DNA of 64,000 nt from Olivibacter domesticus (GCF_900109575.1 NZ_FOAF01000001.1:1955662-2019661); one strand, 5' to 3'; shown: positions 27,197-35,768, counted from the first letter of the stretch. A program made the numbers and translations. The notes: generated from the sequence alone by a model not told the origin.

Positions 27197-27463
27197 ATTT
27201 TTGTATTTATTCATATAAGTGCTATAGAGGTCAGTATAGAAATTTTTGAAATTTCACACTATTTCATATCTCTCCAAAGCACCGACCAAAAACACTTTAA
27301 TTTAGTTAGAATAGCCCATCTATTCTATAAATGTATAACGGAAATACAAGTGTCTACTCATTTCTTCATAAAAAATGAGCATTTAATTGATTAAAATTAG
27401 CATTGCTTATCTATTTTTTATTTCTTAATTTCAATTGTTAAAACCAACCAACTTAAATACACT

Positions 27464-27685
27464 ATGGAAATTAATCTAAACTATCTTAGCGATCTGCTAA
27501 AAATTGAACTTAAAACGGATAATATTGGAGAAATTCCATATTTAAAATTAGATGAAAAGTATGTTATTACTGAACATTTTTTAACAAAAGAACTTGAGCT
27601 AAATAACTTGGAAAACTACGAATGGCATTGCTTGTCTTTTGACGAAATAAGCAATATTCTAAATTTCCAACCATTAAATGGGTAG
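27464..27685 (+). CDS. Orphan small protein with TDNIGE motif (copy 1)
   Basis: 73 residues, acidic. No known family. Shares with the protein at 34271-34495 the pattern L-x(3)-L-x(4)-TDNIGE-[IL]-P ... EW ... E[EI]-I ... F near the end, at the same spacing, so the two are probably diverged paralogues about 6.8 kb apart. Confidence 0.6.
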   Translation: MEINLNYLSDLLKIELKTDNIGEIPYLKLDEKYVITEHFLTKELELNNLENYEWHCLSFDEISNILNFQPLNG

Positions 27686-27894
27686 TATCTTTTGTGAGAA
27701 TTAGTCCTTGTAATTAACTGAATAGCGCTCAACAGTTACACGTGTGCTGAGCTTAGACGGTCTGCCGCCATATTTCTAATCTTTTTATCCTAACGATTCG
27801 GTGTAATTCTTAAAATTATCTAAAATAGCTTGCCTAGGTCTTAGATAAACAAAACGACCCTTCCAGCGTTCTTACTAAAATACACTTTTAATTT

Positions 27895-28380
27895 ATGACA
27901 AATCTGGATTCTGCTGCTATTGAGCAATGCGATAAATTATTATCAGACAAAAAGTTAACAATTGCTTTTGTAGAAAGTGCAACAGCGGGGAGTTTGTCGG
28001 CGGCATTCGCTAGACTTCCCCATGCCGGGTCTTTCCTAAAAGGCGGCATCGTTTGCTATGATGCGTGTGTTAAAAAAGATCTTTTAGGTATCTCAAAAGA
28101 GCTAATCGAACAATATACACCTGAATCCACAGAGGTCACCAGAGCATTGGCAGTAAAATTAAAAGAAATTATTTCCGCTGATGTCATCGTGTCAGTTACA
28201 GGGTTAACAACACCAGGAGGAAGCGAAAATGAACAAAAACCGGTTGGAACGATGTTTTTTTGTATTTTAATTAATGGCAAAGCAACTGATAATAAAGTAA
28301 TCTTTACCGGTTCCCAGGATATGATAATAAGTAAAACAATTGAACAGATCAGTCTCTCGATTATTAAGGCACTAGCTTAA
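27895..28380 (+). CDS. CinA C-terminal domain, nicotinamide-nucleotide amidohydrolase-like
   Basis: 161 residues, covering only the CinA C-terminal (PncC) domain. Typical sequence: IAFVESATAGSLSAAFARLPHAGSFLKGGIVCYD, VTGLTTPGG and PVGTMFFCI. PncC deamidates nicotinamide mononucleotide to nicotinate mononucleotide in the pyridine-nucleotide salvage cycle. The classical front reads AESCTGG; here it is VESATAG, with the Ser kept but Cys and one Gly changed, so activity is plausible but not certain. Confidence 0.8.
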   Translation: MTNLDSAAIEQCDKLLSDKKLTIAFVESATAGSLSAAFARLPHAGSFLKGGIVCYDACVKKDLLGISKELIEQYTPESTEVTRALAVKLKEIISADVIVSVTGLTTPGGSENEQKPVGTMFFCILINGKATDNKVIFTGSQDMIISKTIEQISLSIIKALA

Positions 28381-28419
28381 TAGACTTAAACACCCCATAT
28401 TGCCGGCCTCTGCAATCAA

Positions 28420-29670
28420 CTAATGAAAGTTCACATCCAATTTGACTTCTTCATTAGATCCGCGTCCCTCGCCTATCCATCTTGATCCGGTATAAATTAG
28501 TTTAATCGCCTGCTGATTAGCGTCTTCATCTAAGCCCCGTATGACACGTATGTTTATAGGATTTCCCTCAGTATCTACTTGAAATATCACGGTCACTTTT
28601 CCGCTGTTACCATATATATTGTTGATATGCAAGTATTTTTTGTAAGCTTCCCAGCCAATAGCTGGCTTCAGCGTTTGCTTTGCTTTCGCATTGTAACCAA
28701 CCACCATCACCTCATTAAGCGAAGTATTATTCGGTTCTAAGGCTATTAAGACACTGTCTCTCGCCCGCATATTAATTTGCTGACGCTCATATCCTGCCAT
28801 GGAAACCGCCAGTTGTGTAGAATCGGAAGAATGTGGTAGGCTGAACCTTCCATTACTATCTGTAACCCCCATAGCTTTATCTGCTAATAAGACATTTACC
28901 CCCGGTAGAGGTTGATCCGTTTCCTTATCTTTTACCATCCCTTTTATAGCATTTGGCTTACGCAGGATTGCTGCTCTTTTGCTTATTGAATTTGCTTGTG
29001 CAGTGACGTTAGTATATAAAGACTCCGCCGATGGAACGGGAGAAAGTTTATGCTGTATTGTTCGTTGTTTTGCATCGGTACTTGCCATTAAACCAGGAGA
29101 ATCAGCTTGTGCGGTTATCTCCACCTCTTGACGATCTATCGATTTAGACGGTGTATTTTCGCCTTTTATGGCGCTTCGAGATAACACTTTTGGTTTATTG
29201 GGTGGGGCAGTAACGGCTGGGGACTTTTTTGAGGGTAAGGCCGCAATAAGTTGCGAGCTATCCGATTGCTTAGGAGACACCTCGATTGATGCACGATTAG
29301 TATCTTCTCCTTTTGCTGGTGTATCCTGGAAAACAAGCGTCTCTTGGTCCAAAAGTCCGTCGTTTTTCGACGTGCGGAAGATCCACAAGCTAACTACCGC
29401 TACAAGGACAACTGACGCCGCTATTAGCCAAGCTCTCCAAGCTACAACTTTTCCTCTTTGCTTATTGGACACACGTTGCCTGATGAGTTGGTCAATAACG
29501 GATAGATTAGTCTCATGCATTTCTTCATTGCCGCTTTCCATTCCTATCATCATATCCATTAGCAAAGGATCTTCTTGGGCGCGTTTCTCAAGCATATGCA
29601 TTTCATGAGCGGATAATTCCCCTTTCAAATACTTACGAATCAACAATATGTCAGGATGGCTATTCTTCAC
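28420..29670 (-). CDS. Anti-sigma factor with CarboxypepD_reg-like and TonB-like C-terminal domains
   Basis: 416 residues. Cytoplasmic helical N-terminus (ILLIRKYLKGELSAHEMHMLEKRA) of the anti-sigma kind, one membrane segment near residues 78-100 (AWLIAASVVLVAVVSLWIF), a low-complexity periplasmic stretch, a carboxypeptidase-regulatory-like domain (IKGMVKDKETDQPLPGVNVLL ... VMVVGYNA) and a C-terminal TonB-like domain (GKVTVIFQVDTEGNPINIRVIRG). Overlaps the sigma factor gene by 11 bp. It should hold the ECF sigma factor at the membrane and release it on a periplasmic signal. Confidence 0.8.
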   Translation of the reverse strand: MKNSHPDILLIRKYLKGELSAHEMHMLEKRAQEDPLLMDMMIGMESGNEEMHETNLSVIDQLIRQRVSNKQRGKVVAWRAWLIAASVVLVAVVSLWIFRTSKNDGLLDQETLVFQDTPAKGEDTNRASIEVSPKQSDSSQLIAALPSKKSPAVTAPPNKPKVLSRSAIKGENTPSKSIDRQEVEITAQADSPGLMASTDAKQRTIQHKLSPVPSAESLYTNVTAQANSISKRAAILRKPNAIKGMVKDKETDQPLPGVNVLLADKAMGVTDSNGRFSLPHSSDSTQLAVSMAGYERQQINMRARDSVLIALEPNNTSLNEVMVVGYNAKAKQTLKPAIGWEAYKKYLHINNIYGNSGKVTVIFQVDTEGNPINIRVIRGLDEDANQQAIKLIYTGSRWIGEGRGSNEEVKLDVNFH

Positions 29671-30235
29671 GATTTTTGTCCATACAAATTTTTAAATTCC
29701 TCTTACCATTTTGGATATAACTTTTAACTTCTTTCAACGTGTACCCTGTTAAATCAACTATCTCTTTATAACACTTCTCATTCAGGTAGAATAAATCTAC
29801 ACTCTTTCTTTGTTTTTCAGGAAGCTTTTCCATACACTTCTCAAGAACAATAAACGACCGTTCTTTATTGTCTCCAGACTCATGATGACCGTTTAATGGA
29901 AATTCCACAAATTCATCTAATGATATATATTGCATTTTTTTTGCTGAGCGCAATTGCATCAGGCAATGATTACGACTGAATACATATAACCAGCTACCAA
30001 ATTTTTTAATTTCCTGCTTATTTACCTTTTGTATCAATTCCTCAAAAATTTGCATCACCGCATCTTTACTTTGTTCACTATCTTGTAAATATCGGTAGCA
30101 AACATAATAAACCATGGAGGCATGGGCCTGAAATAATTCTCCCAACACAGATAAATCTTCCGTTTGACGATAACGCTGTAAGAGCATTTCATCGTTTTCA
30201 GTATCTGATTGCTTATAATTATTAAACCCACTCAT
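29660..30235 (-). CDS. ECF-type RNA polymerase sigma factor
   Basis: 191 residues. Region 2 is visible (LGELFQAHASMVYYVCYRYLQDSEQSKDAVMQIFEEL) and region 4 helix-turn-helix (LPEKQRKSVDLFYLNEKCYKEIVDLTGYTLKEVKSYIQNGKRNL). Co-transcribed with its anti-sigma gene (11-bp overlap). Divergent from the VWA-domain gene 79 bp away, which is the probable main target. Confidence 0.88.
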   Translation of the reverse strand: MSGFNNYKQSDTENDEMLLQRYRQTEDLSVLGELFQAHASMVYYVCYRYLQDSEQSKDAVMQIFEELIQKVNKQEIKKFGSWLYVFSRNHCLMQLRSAKKMQYISLDEFVEFPLNGHHESGDNKERSFIVLEKCMEKLPEKQRKSVDLFYLNEKCYKEIVDLTGYTLKEVKSYIQNGKRNLKICMDKNREE

Positions 30236-30314
30236 TTAGCTGATCAAAATAATTTTTTTTTCTTGATTATGGAAATATAAACAAAGATGCATCCTTCGCA
30301 AAAATTCAATAATT

Positions 30315-32198
30315 ATGAAGACGTATTTTTCTCTAGTTATGCTACTGCTAATCCTGGTAGGATTCAGAGCTGATGATTATCACACTACAAGTGGCACTGT
30401 TTACGACACAGAAAACAATAGACCACTACAAGGAGTAACCATAAAAGTCGAAGGGACCCATATTACTACAACTAGCAATAATAAAGGTAAATACATGCTA
30501 AATGTTCCTAACGGCGCCACACACCTGTTATTCTCCATGATAGGTTTCGAGTCGAAACGCGTAAGAATAGAAAAAACAAGCTTACTGGACGTATGGCTTG
30601 ATCCTTCCAACGCATCGCTAGAAGAAACTGTAATAGTTGATGCGTCAAAGGCTCGCCGATCTAACATGCGTACAGCAACCTTTATAAGTGCGCAAACCAA
30701 ATCAATACCTCGTGGAGGACTTGTTATAAATAGGCATTATCCCACATATCCTAGTACAGAATCATACAAGAAAATTTCGGAAAATGGCTTTATAGATCCA
30801 AAACAAGAGCCTCTTTCTACGTTTGCGATAGACGTAGATGCTGCATCGTATAGCAATGTAAGAAGGTTTATAAACAATGGTCAACTGCCACCGAAAGATG
30901 CTGTAAGATTGGAAGAAATGATCAATTACTTCCAATACAATTTAGCAGCTCCTAACAATAATGATCCCGTAGCGATACACACCGAGCTGTCGTCTGCTCC
31001 ATGGAACGTAAAGCATCATTTACTCCGCATCGGTCTAAAAGCAAAAACAATGAAAACGGATAAACTCCCCCCTTCTAATTTTGTGTTTCTGCTAGATGTA
31101 TCAGGCTCAATGAGTGATTTTAACAGACTACCTTTGGTAAAAACTTCTATGAAGTTGCTGGTAGACCAGTTACGCGACAAAGATCATGTAGCAATTGTGA
31201 CGTATGCAGGAAGTGCTGAAATTAAGTTAACAAGTACTGCTGGAAACAATAAAATAAAAATTAAAGATGCCATCGACGCATTGGAAGCAAATGGGTCCAC
31301 TGCCGGAGGTGCAGGTATTAAATTAGCTTATCGATTAGCAAAGGAAAGTTTTATCAAGGAAGGAAACAATAGAATTATACTCGCATCAGATGGTGATTTC
31401 AACGTAGGCCCTTCTAGCGATGCAGACATGGAAGAATTGGTTGCCAATGAACGACAAAGTGGAATAAGTCTTTCAGTACTTGGTTTTGGAATGGGAAATT
31501 TAAAAGACAGCAAGATGGAAACACTTGCTAATAAAGGTCACGGTAATTATGCTTATATAGACAATTTAGCGGAAGCCAGAAAAGCGATGGTTACCGAATT
31601 TGGGAGTACCTTATTTACCGTGGCCAAAGATGTAAAAATGCAAGTTGAATTTAACCCTGCAAAAGTACAGGCCTATCGTTTATTAGGTTACGAGAACCGT
31701 TTATTAGAGAAAGAGGATTTCAACAATGATCAAAAAATGGGAGGAGACATGGGCGTTGGGCATACTGTTACCGCTTTGTATGAAATCATTCCTGCCGGCA
31801 TTAAAGATGATTATGTAGGTAACGTTGATCCGCTTAAATACCAAAGTCCTAATAAAAGCACTGTGATCTCCAATTCTACTGAAATGGCCACCATTAAATT
31901 CAGGTACAAGAATCCCGAAAGTGAAAAAAGTAACCTAAAAAAGCTATCAATAGCTGCAAAGCCTGTTAGCTTCTCAGAAACAAGTGAGGACTTTAAGTTT
32001 ACGAGTGCTGTTGCAGAGTTCGGCTTATTACTCCGCAATTCGGCTTATAAACAGCAAGCAGCATACGACGGACTCATCACGCGCGCCAAAAAAGCTAAAG
32101 GTATTGATGAGGAAGGTTATAGAGCAGAATTTATTAAATTGGCTGAAAACACGAAACTTCTTGCGAAAAGCAATGATATAACGCAAGGCAATAATTAA
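30315..32198 (+). CDS. VWA-domain (YfbK-type) surface protein with CarboxypepD_reg-like front
   Basis: 627 residues. Short signal peptide, then a carboxypeptidase-regulatory-like domain (TSGTVYDTENNRPLQGVTIKV), the YfbK N-terminal segment (PLSTFAIDVDAASYSNVRRFIN), a von Willebrand A domain with an intact MIDAS FLLDVSGSMS and a DUF3520-like C-terminal part. Binds a divalent cation and probably a protein ligand at the envelope; no enzymatic activity expected. Divergent from the sigma/anti-sigma operon, a common Bacteroidota arrangement. Ends in a strong hairpin. Confidence 0.85.
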   Translation: MKTYFSLVMLLLILVGFRADDYHTTSGTVYDTENNRPLQGVTIKVEGTHITTTSNNKGKYMLNVPNGATHLLFSMIGFESKRVRIEKTSLLDVWLDPSNASLEETVIVDASKARRSNMRTATFISAQTKSIPRGGLVINRHYPTYPSTESYKKISENGFIDPKQEPLSTFAIDVDAASYSNVRRFINNGQLPPKDAVRLEEMINYFQYNLAAPNNNDPVAIHTELSSAPWNVKHHLLRIGLKAKTMKTDKLPPSNFVFLLDVSGSMSDFNRLPLVKTSMKLLVDQLRDKDHVAIVTYAGSAEIKLTSTAGNNKIKIKDAIDALEANGSTAGGAGIKLAYRLAKESFIKEGNNRIILASDGDFNVGPSSDADMEELVANERQSGISLSVLGFGMGNLKDSKMETLANKGHGNYAYIDNLAEARKAMVTEFGSTLFTVAKDVKMQVEFNPAKVQAYRLLGYENRLLEKEDFNNDQKMGGDMGVGHTVTALYEIIPAGIKDDYVGNVDPLKYQSPNKSTVISNSTEMATIKFRYKNPESEKSNLKKLSIAAKPVSFSETSEDFKFTSAVAEFGLLLRNSAYKQQAAYDGLITRAKKAKGIDEEGYRAEFIKLAENTKLLAKSNDITQGNN

Positions 32199-32205
32199 CA
32201 ATTTT

Positions 32206-32238
32206 CTTACCGCTTTATTGAAAAAATAAAGCGGTAAG
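32206..32238 (+). terminator. Terminator hairpin of the VWA gene
   Basis: Perfect 14-bp arms CTTACCGCTTTATT / AATAAAGCGGTAAG around GAAAA, 7 bp after the stop. The tail is only moderately T-rich. The remaining 267 bp up to the tRNA-Cys promoter region contain no recognisable gene. Confidence 0.7.
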
Positions 32239-32505
32239 ATTTAATCACCTTGAAACAACAATATCTATTCCTTTAGATCTCACGGAATTATTGTTCCACC
32301 AGATCAATCAAATCTCAAGGATTTCTCCAACACAAGTTAAAATTAATACCATTAAATTTTAGCAACATATATCAAGCTAATAATGGTTCTATTCTAATCA
32401 TAATCAGACATATAATTAATCGTTTATACAAAAAATCCCAATGAACTGAATTTAATAGGTCATTAAAAAACTCCTTTAACCGCTAAAAAACAAATATTTT
32501 CCCGT

Positions 32506-32556
32506 GAATTGTGCTAGAATTGTGCATTGGCTGCACAACTATAATTACTAAATTTG
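32506..32556 (+). promoter_or_regulatory. tRNA-Cys promoter with overlapping inverted and direct repeats
   Basis: Bacteroidota-type promoter: TTG (32527-32529), 19-bp spacer, TAAATTTG (32549-32556, perfect TAnnTTTG), 14 bp before the tRNA. Overlapping the -33 box is TTGTGCA-N5-TGCACAA (32520-32538), and GAATTGTGC occurs twice 11 bp apart (32506, 32517). This looks like an operator on a tRNA promoter. Confidence 0.55.
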
Positions 32557-32570
32557 TATTGTAAATTAAA

Positions 32571-32641
32571 GGTCGGATGGCCGAGCGGTTAGGCTGAACT
32601 TCGCAAAAGATCATAGAGTGGTTCGAATCCACTTCCGACCT
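32571..32641 (+). tRNA. tRNA-Cys (GCA), atypical anticodon arm
   Basis: Acceptor GGTCGGA pairs perfectly with TCCGACC, discriminator is T73 (the tRNACys identity base), T arm AGTGG-TTCGAAT-CCACT is perfect, and the D arm is GCC/GGC. The anticodon arm GAACT-TCGCAAA-AGATC places GCA at 34-36, but has an A-A mismatch (29-41) and C instead of the universal U at position 33. CC but no A follows, so CCA is added later. It may be a diverged functional gene or a tRNA pseudogene. Confidence 0.7.
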
Positions 32642-32760
32642 CCTTTTTAAATCAACATTATTAGAACCTACCAACGGCGCTAGTTTGTTTTTTTTTGCAA
32701 ACTGATTATTAGATACTTGCAAACAATTCACCTCAAATAAGTAAAGATTTCATTTTAATT

Positions 32761-32791
32761 TTTGTCAATAACAATAAAGCTGCTATTTTTG
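32761..32791 (+). promoter_or_regulatory. Promoter of tRNA-Ser
   Basis: TTTG (32761-32764), 19-bp spacer, TATTTTTG (32784-32791), matching the Bacteroidota consensus TTTG-N19/20-TAnnTTTG; the tRNA begins 31 bp downstream. Confidence 0.65.
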
Positions 32792-32822
32792 CATTCCTTT
32801 TTAATCGAGTAAAAAAGATTTT

Positions 32823-32913
32823 GGAGAGTTGTCCGAGTGGTTTAAGGAGCACGCCTGGAAAGTGTGTATACCTCAAAAGGGTATCGAGAGTTCGAATCTC
32901 TCACTCTCCGCCA
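32823..32913 (+). tRNA. tRNA-Ser (GGA)
   Basis: Class II tRNA with a long variable arm (TACCTCAAAAGGGTA). Acceptor GGAGAGT pairs with ACTCTCC; anticodon loop CTGGAAA gives GGA (Ser, UCC/UCU codons); T loop TTCGAAT. CCA is encoded (32911-32913). Confidence 0.95.
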
Positions 32914-33034
32914 AAGAAATGATCCCGCCTTCAAGCGGGATTTTCTATTTATGGCGTTTGCCAAACCTATGGTTTGAAGCAAACGAGACATCAATAGAAA
33001 ATGAACGAACAACGTGAGTGAGCATTTCTTTGAG
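32912..33034. repeat. Long imperfect inverted repeat behind tRNA-Ser
   Basis: Nested complementary arms: CAAAGAAATG (32912-32921) with CATTTCTTTG (33025-33034); ATTTTCTATT (32940) with AATAGAAAAT (32993); CGTTTGC with GCAAACG and AAACC with GGTTT around a TAT centre. The outer-left arm also contains the ordinary tRNA terminator ATCCCGC/GCGGGAT. The whole could fold as one hairpin of about 120 nt; no ORF inside. Confidence 0.55.
32922..32945 (+). terminator. Terminator of tRNA-Ser
   Basis: ATCCCGC-CTTCAA-GCGGGAT followed by TTTTC, 8 bp after the encoded CCA. Confidence 0.75.
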
Positions 33035-33161
33035 CCACCCCACCAAGAGATCACCGAGCGAAGCGGAGGTAAAATAACTCCCGTAGATAACTAGAAGCTC
33101 TTTTGTTATTTATCGTGCGAAATCAATGTACTTTTGTTATATTCGATAATCTACAAGCATC

Positions 33162-33896
33162 ATGAAAGAGAATAAATACGATGAACCAGCTTTTTTTGAA
33201 CAGTACGGAAAAATGAACCGTTCAGTAAAAGGGTTGAGTGGTGCAGGTGAATGGTATCTTTTAAAAGAGATTTTGCCGGATCTTAAAGGAAAAGATGTGC
33301 TCGATTTGGGATGTGGGTTTGGATGGCATTGCAGGTATGCCACCGAAAAAGGGGCTGCTTCCGTAACAGGTATTGATATTTCTGAAAAAATGCTTAAAAA
33401 AGCAAAGGAGATCAATCATCTGCAAGGGATTAAATATGAAAGGACAGCACTTGAAGATGCTGTATTTCCAGCGAATCATTTTGATGTTGTATTCAGCTCT
33501 CTGACCCTCCATTATATAAAATCGTATGATGCGCTTATTCGCAGCGTTTACCAATGGCTTAGACCGGGGGGCTCATTTGTGTTTTCAGTTGAACATCCTG
33601 TTTTCACTGCTCAAGGCATGCAGGATTGGATCTATAACGAAACAGGAGATAAATTATACTGGCCGGTAGACAAATATTTTTCCGAAGGGCAAAGAGACAC
33701 CTCCTTTTTGGGCGAGCATGTAATAAAATATCACAGAACAATTGCCACTTATCTGAACGAACTTTTGAAGGAGAATTTTAAGCTTACAGCCGTTGAAGAA
33801 CCAATGCCAAGCGAAGAAATGCTGAAGCATATTCCTGAAATGAGGGAAGAATTACGCCGTCCGATGATGTTGCTGATCGCAGTAGATAAATTATAA
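33162..33896 (+). CDS. Class I SAM-dependent methyltransferase
   Basis: 244 residues. Motif I VLDLGCGFGWHCRYA, acidic GIDISEKML after strand 2, HFDVVFSSLTLHYI (strand 4) and LRPGGSFVFSVEHPVF make this a Methyltransf_11-type small-molecule methyltransferase. A -7-like TACTTTTG (33129-33136) precedes the start. Its base composition looks less AT-rich than its neighbours and similar proteins are frequent in Firmicutes, so horizontal acquisition next to the tRNA is possible (impression only). Substrate unknown. Confidence 0.85.
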   Translation: MKENKYDEPAFFEQYGKMNRSVKGLSGAGEWYLLKEILPDLKGKDVLDLGCGFGWHCRYATEKGAASVTGIDISEKMLKKAKEINHLQGIKYERTALEDAVFPANHFDVVFSSLTLHYIKSYDALIRSVYQWLRPGGSFVFSVEHPVFTAQGMQDWIYNETGDKLYWPVDKYFSEGQRDTSFLGEHVIKYHRTIATYLNELLKENFKLTAVEEPMPSEEMLKHIPEMREELRRPMMLLIAVDKL

Positions 33897-33922
33897 CGAT
33901 CTTAGGAGACCCGTTTACTTCC

Positions 33923-34156
33923 TTAACGGTTCGGGAACTTCTCTCTTTCAAATAATTTTTGAAATGTATATTCTTTCTCGTTAACCTTAAGTCTGAATAT
34001 TCTTTCTTTCCTAAATCTTCGATAGAAATAATCAAAATTTCTCGAATCTGGTTCTATACCCTCAAATTTACGCACAAAAGACCTTAGGTTGGTTTCAAAC
34101 AATATTGCTTCACCCCCTAAAATAACAATATATAACGCTTTGAGCCCTTGCAACAT
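33923..34156 (-). CDS. Small hypothetical protein, possibly leaderless
   Basis: 77 residues: a hydrophobic strand-like front (LYIVILGGEAILF), then a basic, aromatic part (DYFYRRFRKERIFRLKVNEKEYTFQKLF). No family recognised. A perfect -7 box TATTTTTG lies on the minus strand at 34169-34162, only 5 bp before the ATG, so transcription would begin at or next to the start codon (leaderless mRNA) unless a later start is used. Coding status is probable rather than sure. Confidence 0.5.
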   Translation of the reverse strand: MLQGLKALYIVILGGEAILFETNLRSFVRKFEGIEPDSRNFDYFYRRFRKERIFRLKVNEKEYTFQKLFEREKFPNR

Positions 34157-34213
34157 AAATACAAAAATACGTAGTATTTATACGACAATATCTATATTAT
34201 GTTGTCATCACTA

Positions 34214-34244
34214 TTTGATATACAACATTGTATTTATATATTTG
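34214..34244 (+). promoter_or_regulatory. Promoter of the TDNIGE orphan gene
   Basis: TTTG (34214-34217), 19-bp spacer, TATATTTG (34237-34244): consensus match. Predicted transcript start near 34250 lies downstream of the in-frame ATG at 34199, which settles the coding start at 34271. Confidence 0.6.
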
Positions 34245-34270
34245 CAAAATATAAATATCCAGATTTTCCC

Positions 34271-34495
34271 ATGCCTATTTTTAGACTAGCCTCCAAATTA
34301 GGACTTCCAGTGAATACAGACAATATTGGAGAGTTACCTATAATTATCATTAATGCACATATATTCATATCACAGAGTGAGACAGAGGGCTTGTTTGATA
34401 TTAATAACACCTGCATGATGGAATGGTATTCTGTAACAGAGGAAATTGCTACCCTACTCTACCATTTCAATCAAAATCAAATACCTACACCATAG
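34271..34495 (+). CDS. Orphan small protein with TDNIGE motif (copy 2)
   Basis: 74 residues from ATG 34271 (an upstream in-frame ATG at 34199 lies before the promoter). Contains LASKLGLPVNTDNIGELP, the same motif and spacing as the 73-residue protein at 27464, and a C-terminal EW...EEIATLLYHF matching EW...DEISNILNF there. Acidic and soluble. Function unknown. Confidence 0.6.
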   Translation: MPIFRLASKLGLPVNTDNIGELPIIIINAHIFISQSETEGLFDINNTCMMEWYSVTEEIATLLYHFNQNQIPTP

Positions 34496-34525
34496 CCGTT
34501 GGGAAATGTCAGCAATTCCTGACAC

Positions 34526-34732
34526 ATGACGGGAAGTAAAAATACTGCTTCAAAAATCACAATTGTTGGTGTAAGTGTCCTCTATATGCGAAACAATACT
34601 TACGCATATTTCACTATTTGTGAAAATGGCACATTCAGCTCCCTCAGAAAGATAAATCCGGACTATTCTGAGTATAAACGTCTACAAAGAAACTACAAGA
34701 AAAATTTATATGAATTTAATTTGGTTACTTAG
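34526..34732 (+). CDS. Possible small gene, unrecognised
   Basis: 68 residues, basic, with a beta-strand-like middle (KITIVGVSVLYMRNNTYAYFTICENGTF) and a Tyr/Lys-rich end. No family and no clear promoter or ribosome-binding site; listed because it fills the gap between two same-strand genes with a plausible composition. Confidence 0.35.
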   Translation: MTGSKNTASKITIVGVSVLYMRNNTYAYFTICENGTFSSLRKINPDYSEYKRLQRNYKKNLYEFNLVT

Positions 34733-34787
34733 CCTAGGTTCTCAATTTTAATAGTAGTATTACCGATCACTAACAGTCAAAACTTAA

Positions 34788-35621
34788 ATGAAATCTTATC
34801 AAGTTATTGAAATAAATCCACCCTACGTGATAATAGAAAAAGACGGCGCTATTTACAGCATTCCTATCGAGGCAGATATTGAAAGCTGGCAACCGCTATC
34901 GCAAAATTATTCCAAAGATAAAAAACACATTTATTTCTGTGCTTCAAAAGTATTCAATAAACATTTACGCTTTTTAGACTTGGAAACTTTAGAGGTTATT
35001 TTTGAACACCCATCTATTACGTTAACTTATTTCAGCGACGCTCACGGGGTATATATAGACAGTTTTATGGGTAGCTTCACTTCGTTAGAAGGTGCCAATC
35101 CCGTTACGTTCAAAATCACAGATAAAGACAAAGGCTTTTCCTCAGATCAATTTGCAGATTATTACTTTCATGAACGCCTGCCATATCGTATAGCGTACGC
35201 AAAATTTTTAAATGAGCACTACGCTATTGCCAATGAAAAAGTGTACGCTGGCTATATCAAGGAAATTGAAAACGTTGATCTTAGCACATTTGAGGTAATA
35301 ATTCCAAATTTAATAGAGAATGTGGCTAAAGATAAAAACCATATCTATTTTAGAGATAAGGTGGTTGAACAAGCCAATCCAAAGACTTTCAGATTTGTTG
35401 ACGCCTGTATTGCGGCCGACAGGCCTTACTATTTAGACTGTTCCATTGATTTTTATGCAAAAGATGATACCCACGCCTATTTTGTTAGAACAATAGCGCG
35501 GGATTTTAAAGTAATCAAGACCAAAAATTTGAGTAATTTCGATTTTAAAGTGATTAATGAACGTGGATATGCATATGATCAACTCAATATTTATTCACAA
35601 GGAAAAAAGGTGAAGAGATAA
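34788..35621 (+). CDS. DKNYY-repeat protein
   Basis: 277 residues, no signal peptide. Repeated units YSKDKKHIYFCASKVF, AKDKNHIYFRDKVVEQANPKTFRFVD and YAKDDTHAYFVRTIA are DKNYY-family repeats (D-K/D-x-x-[HY]-[IA]-Y-[FY]), which form beta-propeller-like or solenoid folds of unknown role. The YxxDxxxxY spacing indicates about five units. No neighbouring gene hints at a function. Confidence 0.7.
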   Translation: MKSYQVIEINPPYVIIEKDGAIYSIPIEADIESWQPLSQNYSKDKKHIYFCASKVFNKHLRFLDLETLEVIFEHPSITLTYFSDAHGVYIDSFMGSFTSLEGANPVTFKITDKDKGFSSDQFADYYFHERLPYRIAYAKFLNEHYAIANEKVYAGYIKEIENVDLSTFEVIIPNLIENVAKDKNHIYFRDKVVEQANPKTFRFVDACIAADRPYYLDCSIDFYAKDDTHAYFVRTIARDFKVIKTKNLSNFDFKVINERGYAYDQLNIYSQGKKVKR

Positions 35622-35768
35622 AGGTCCGCAATCAACATCTTTTGGGTACAGGTTTAACGTTGCCGGATCTCCAAAAAAAATCAGAAAAATTTTCGGGTTT
35701 TATTTTAATTATGATAAATTTATGATAGAAATTGCCTGCTGAAAGAATCAAATAGATAGCTACTTTTT

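Noticed and set aside
32829-33054. Short frames on both strands over tRNA-Ser and its palindrome
   Set aside because: They read through a clear tRNA and hairpin structure.
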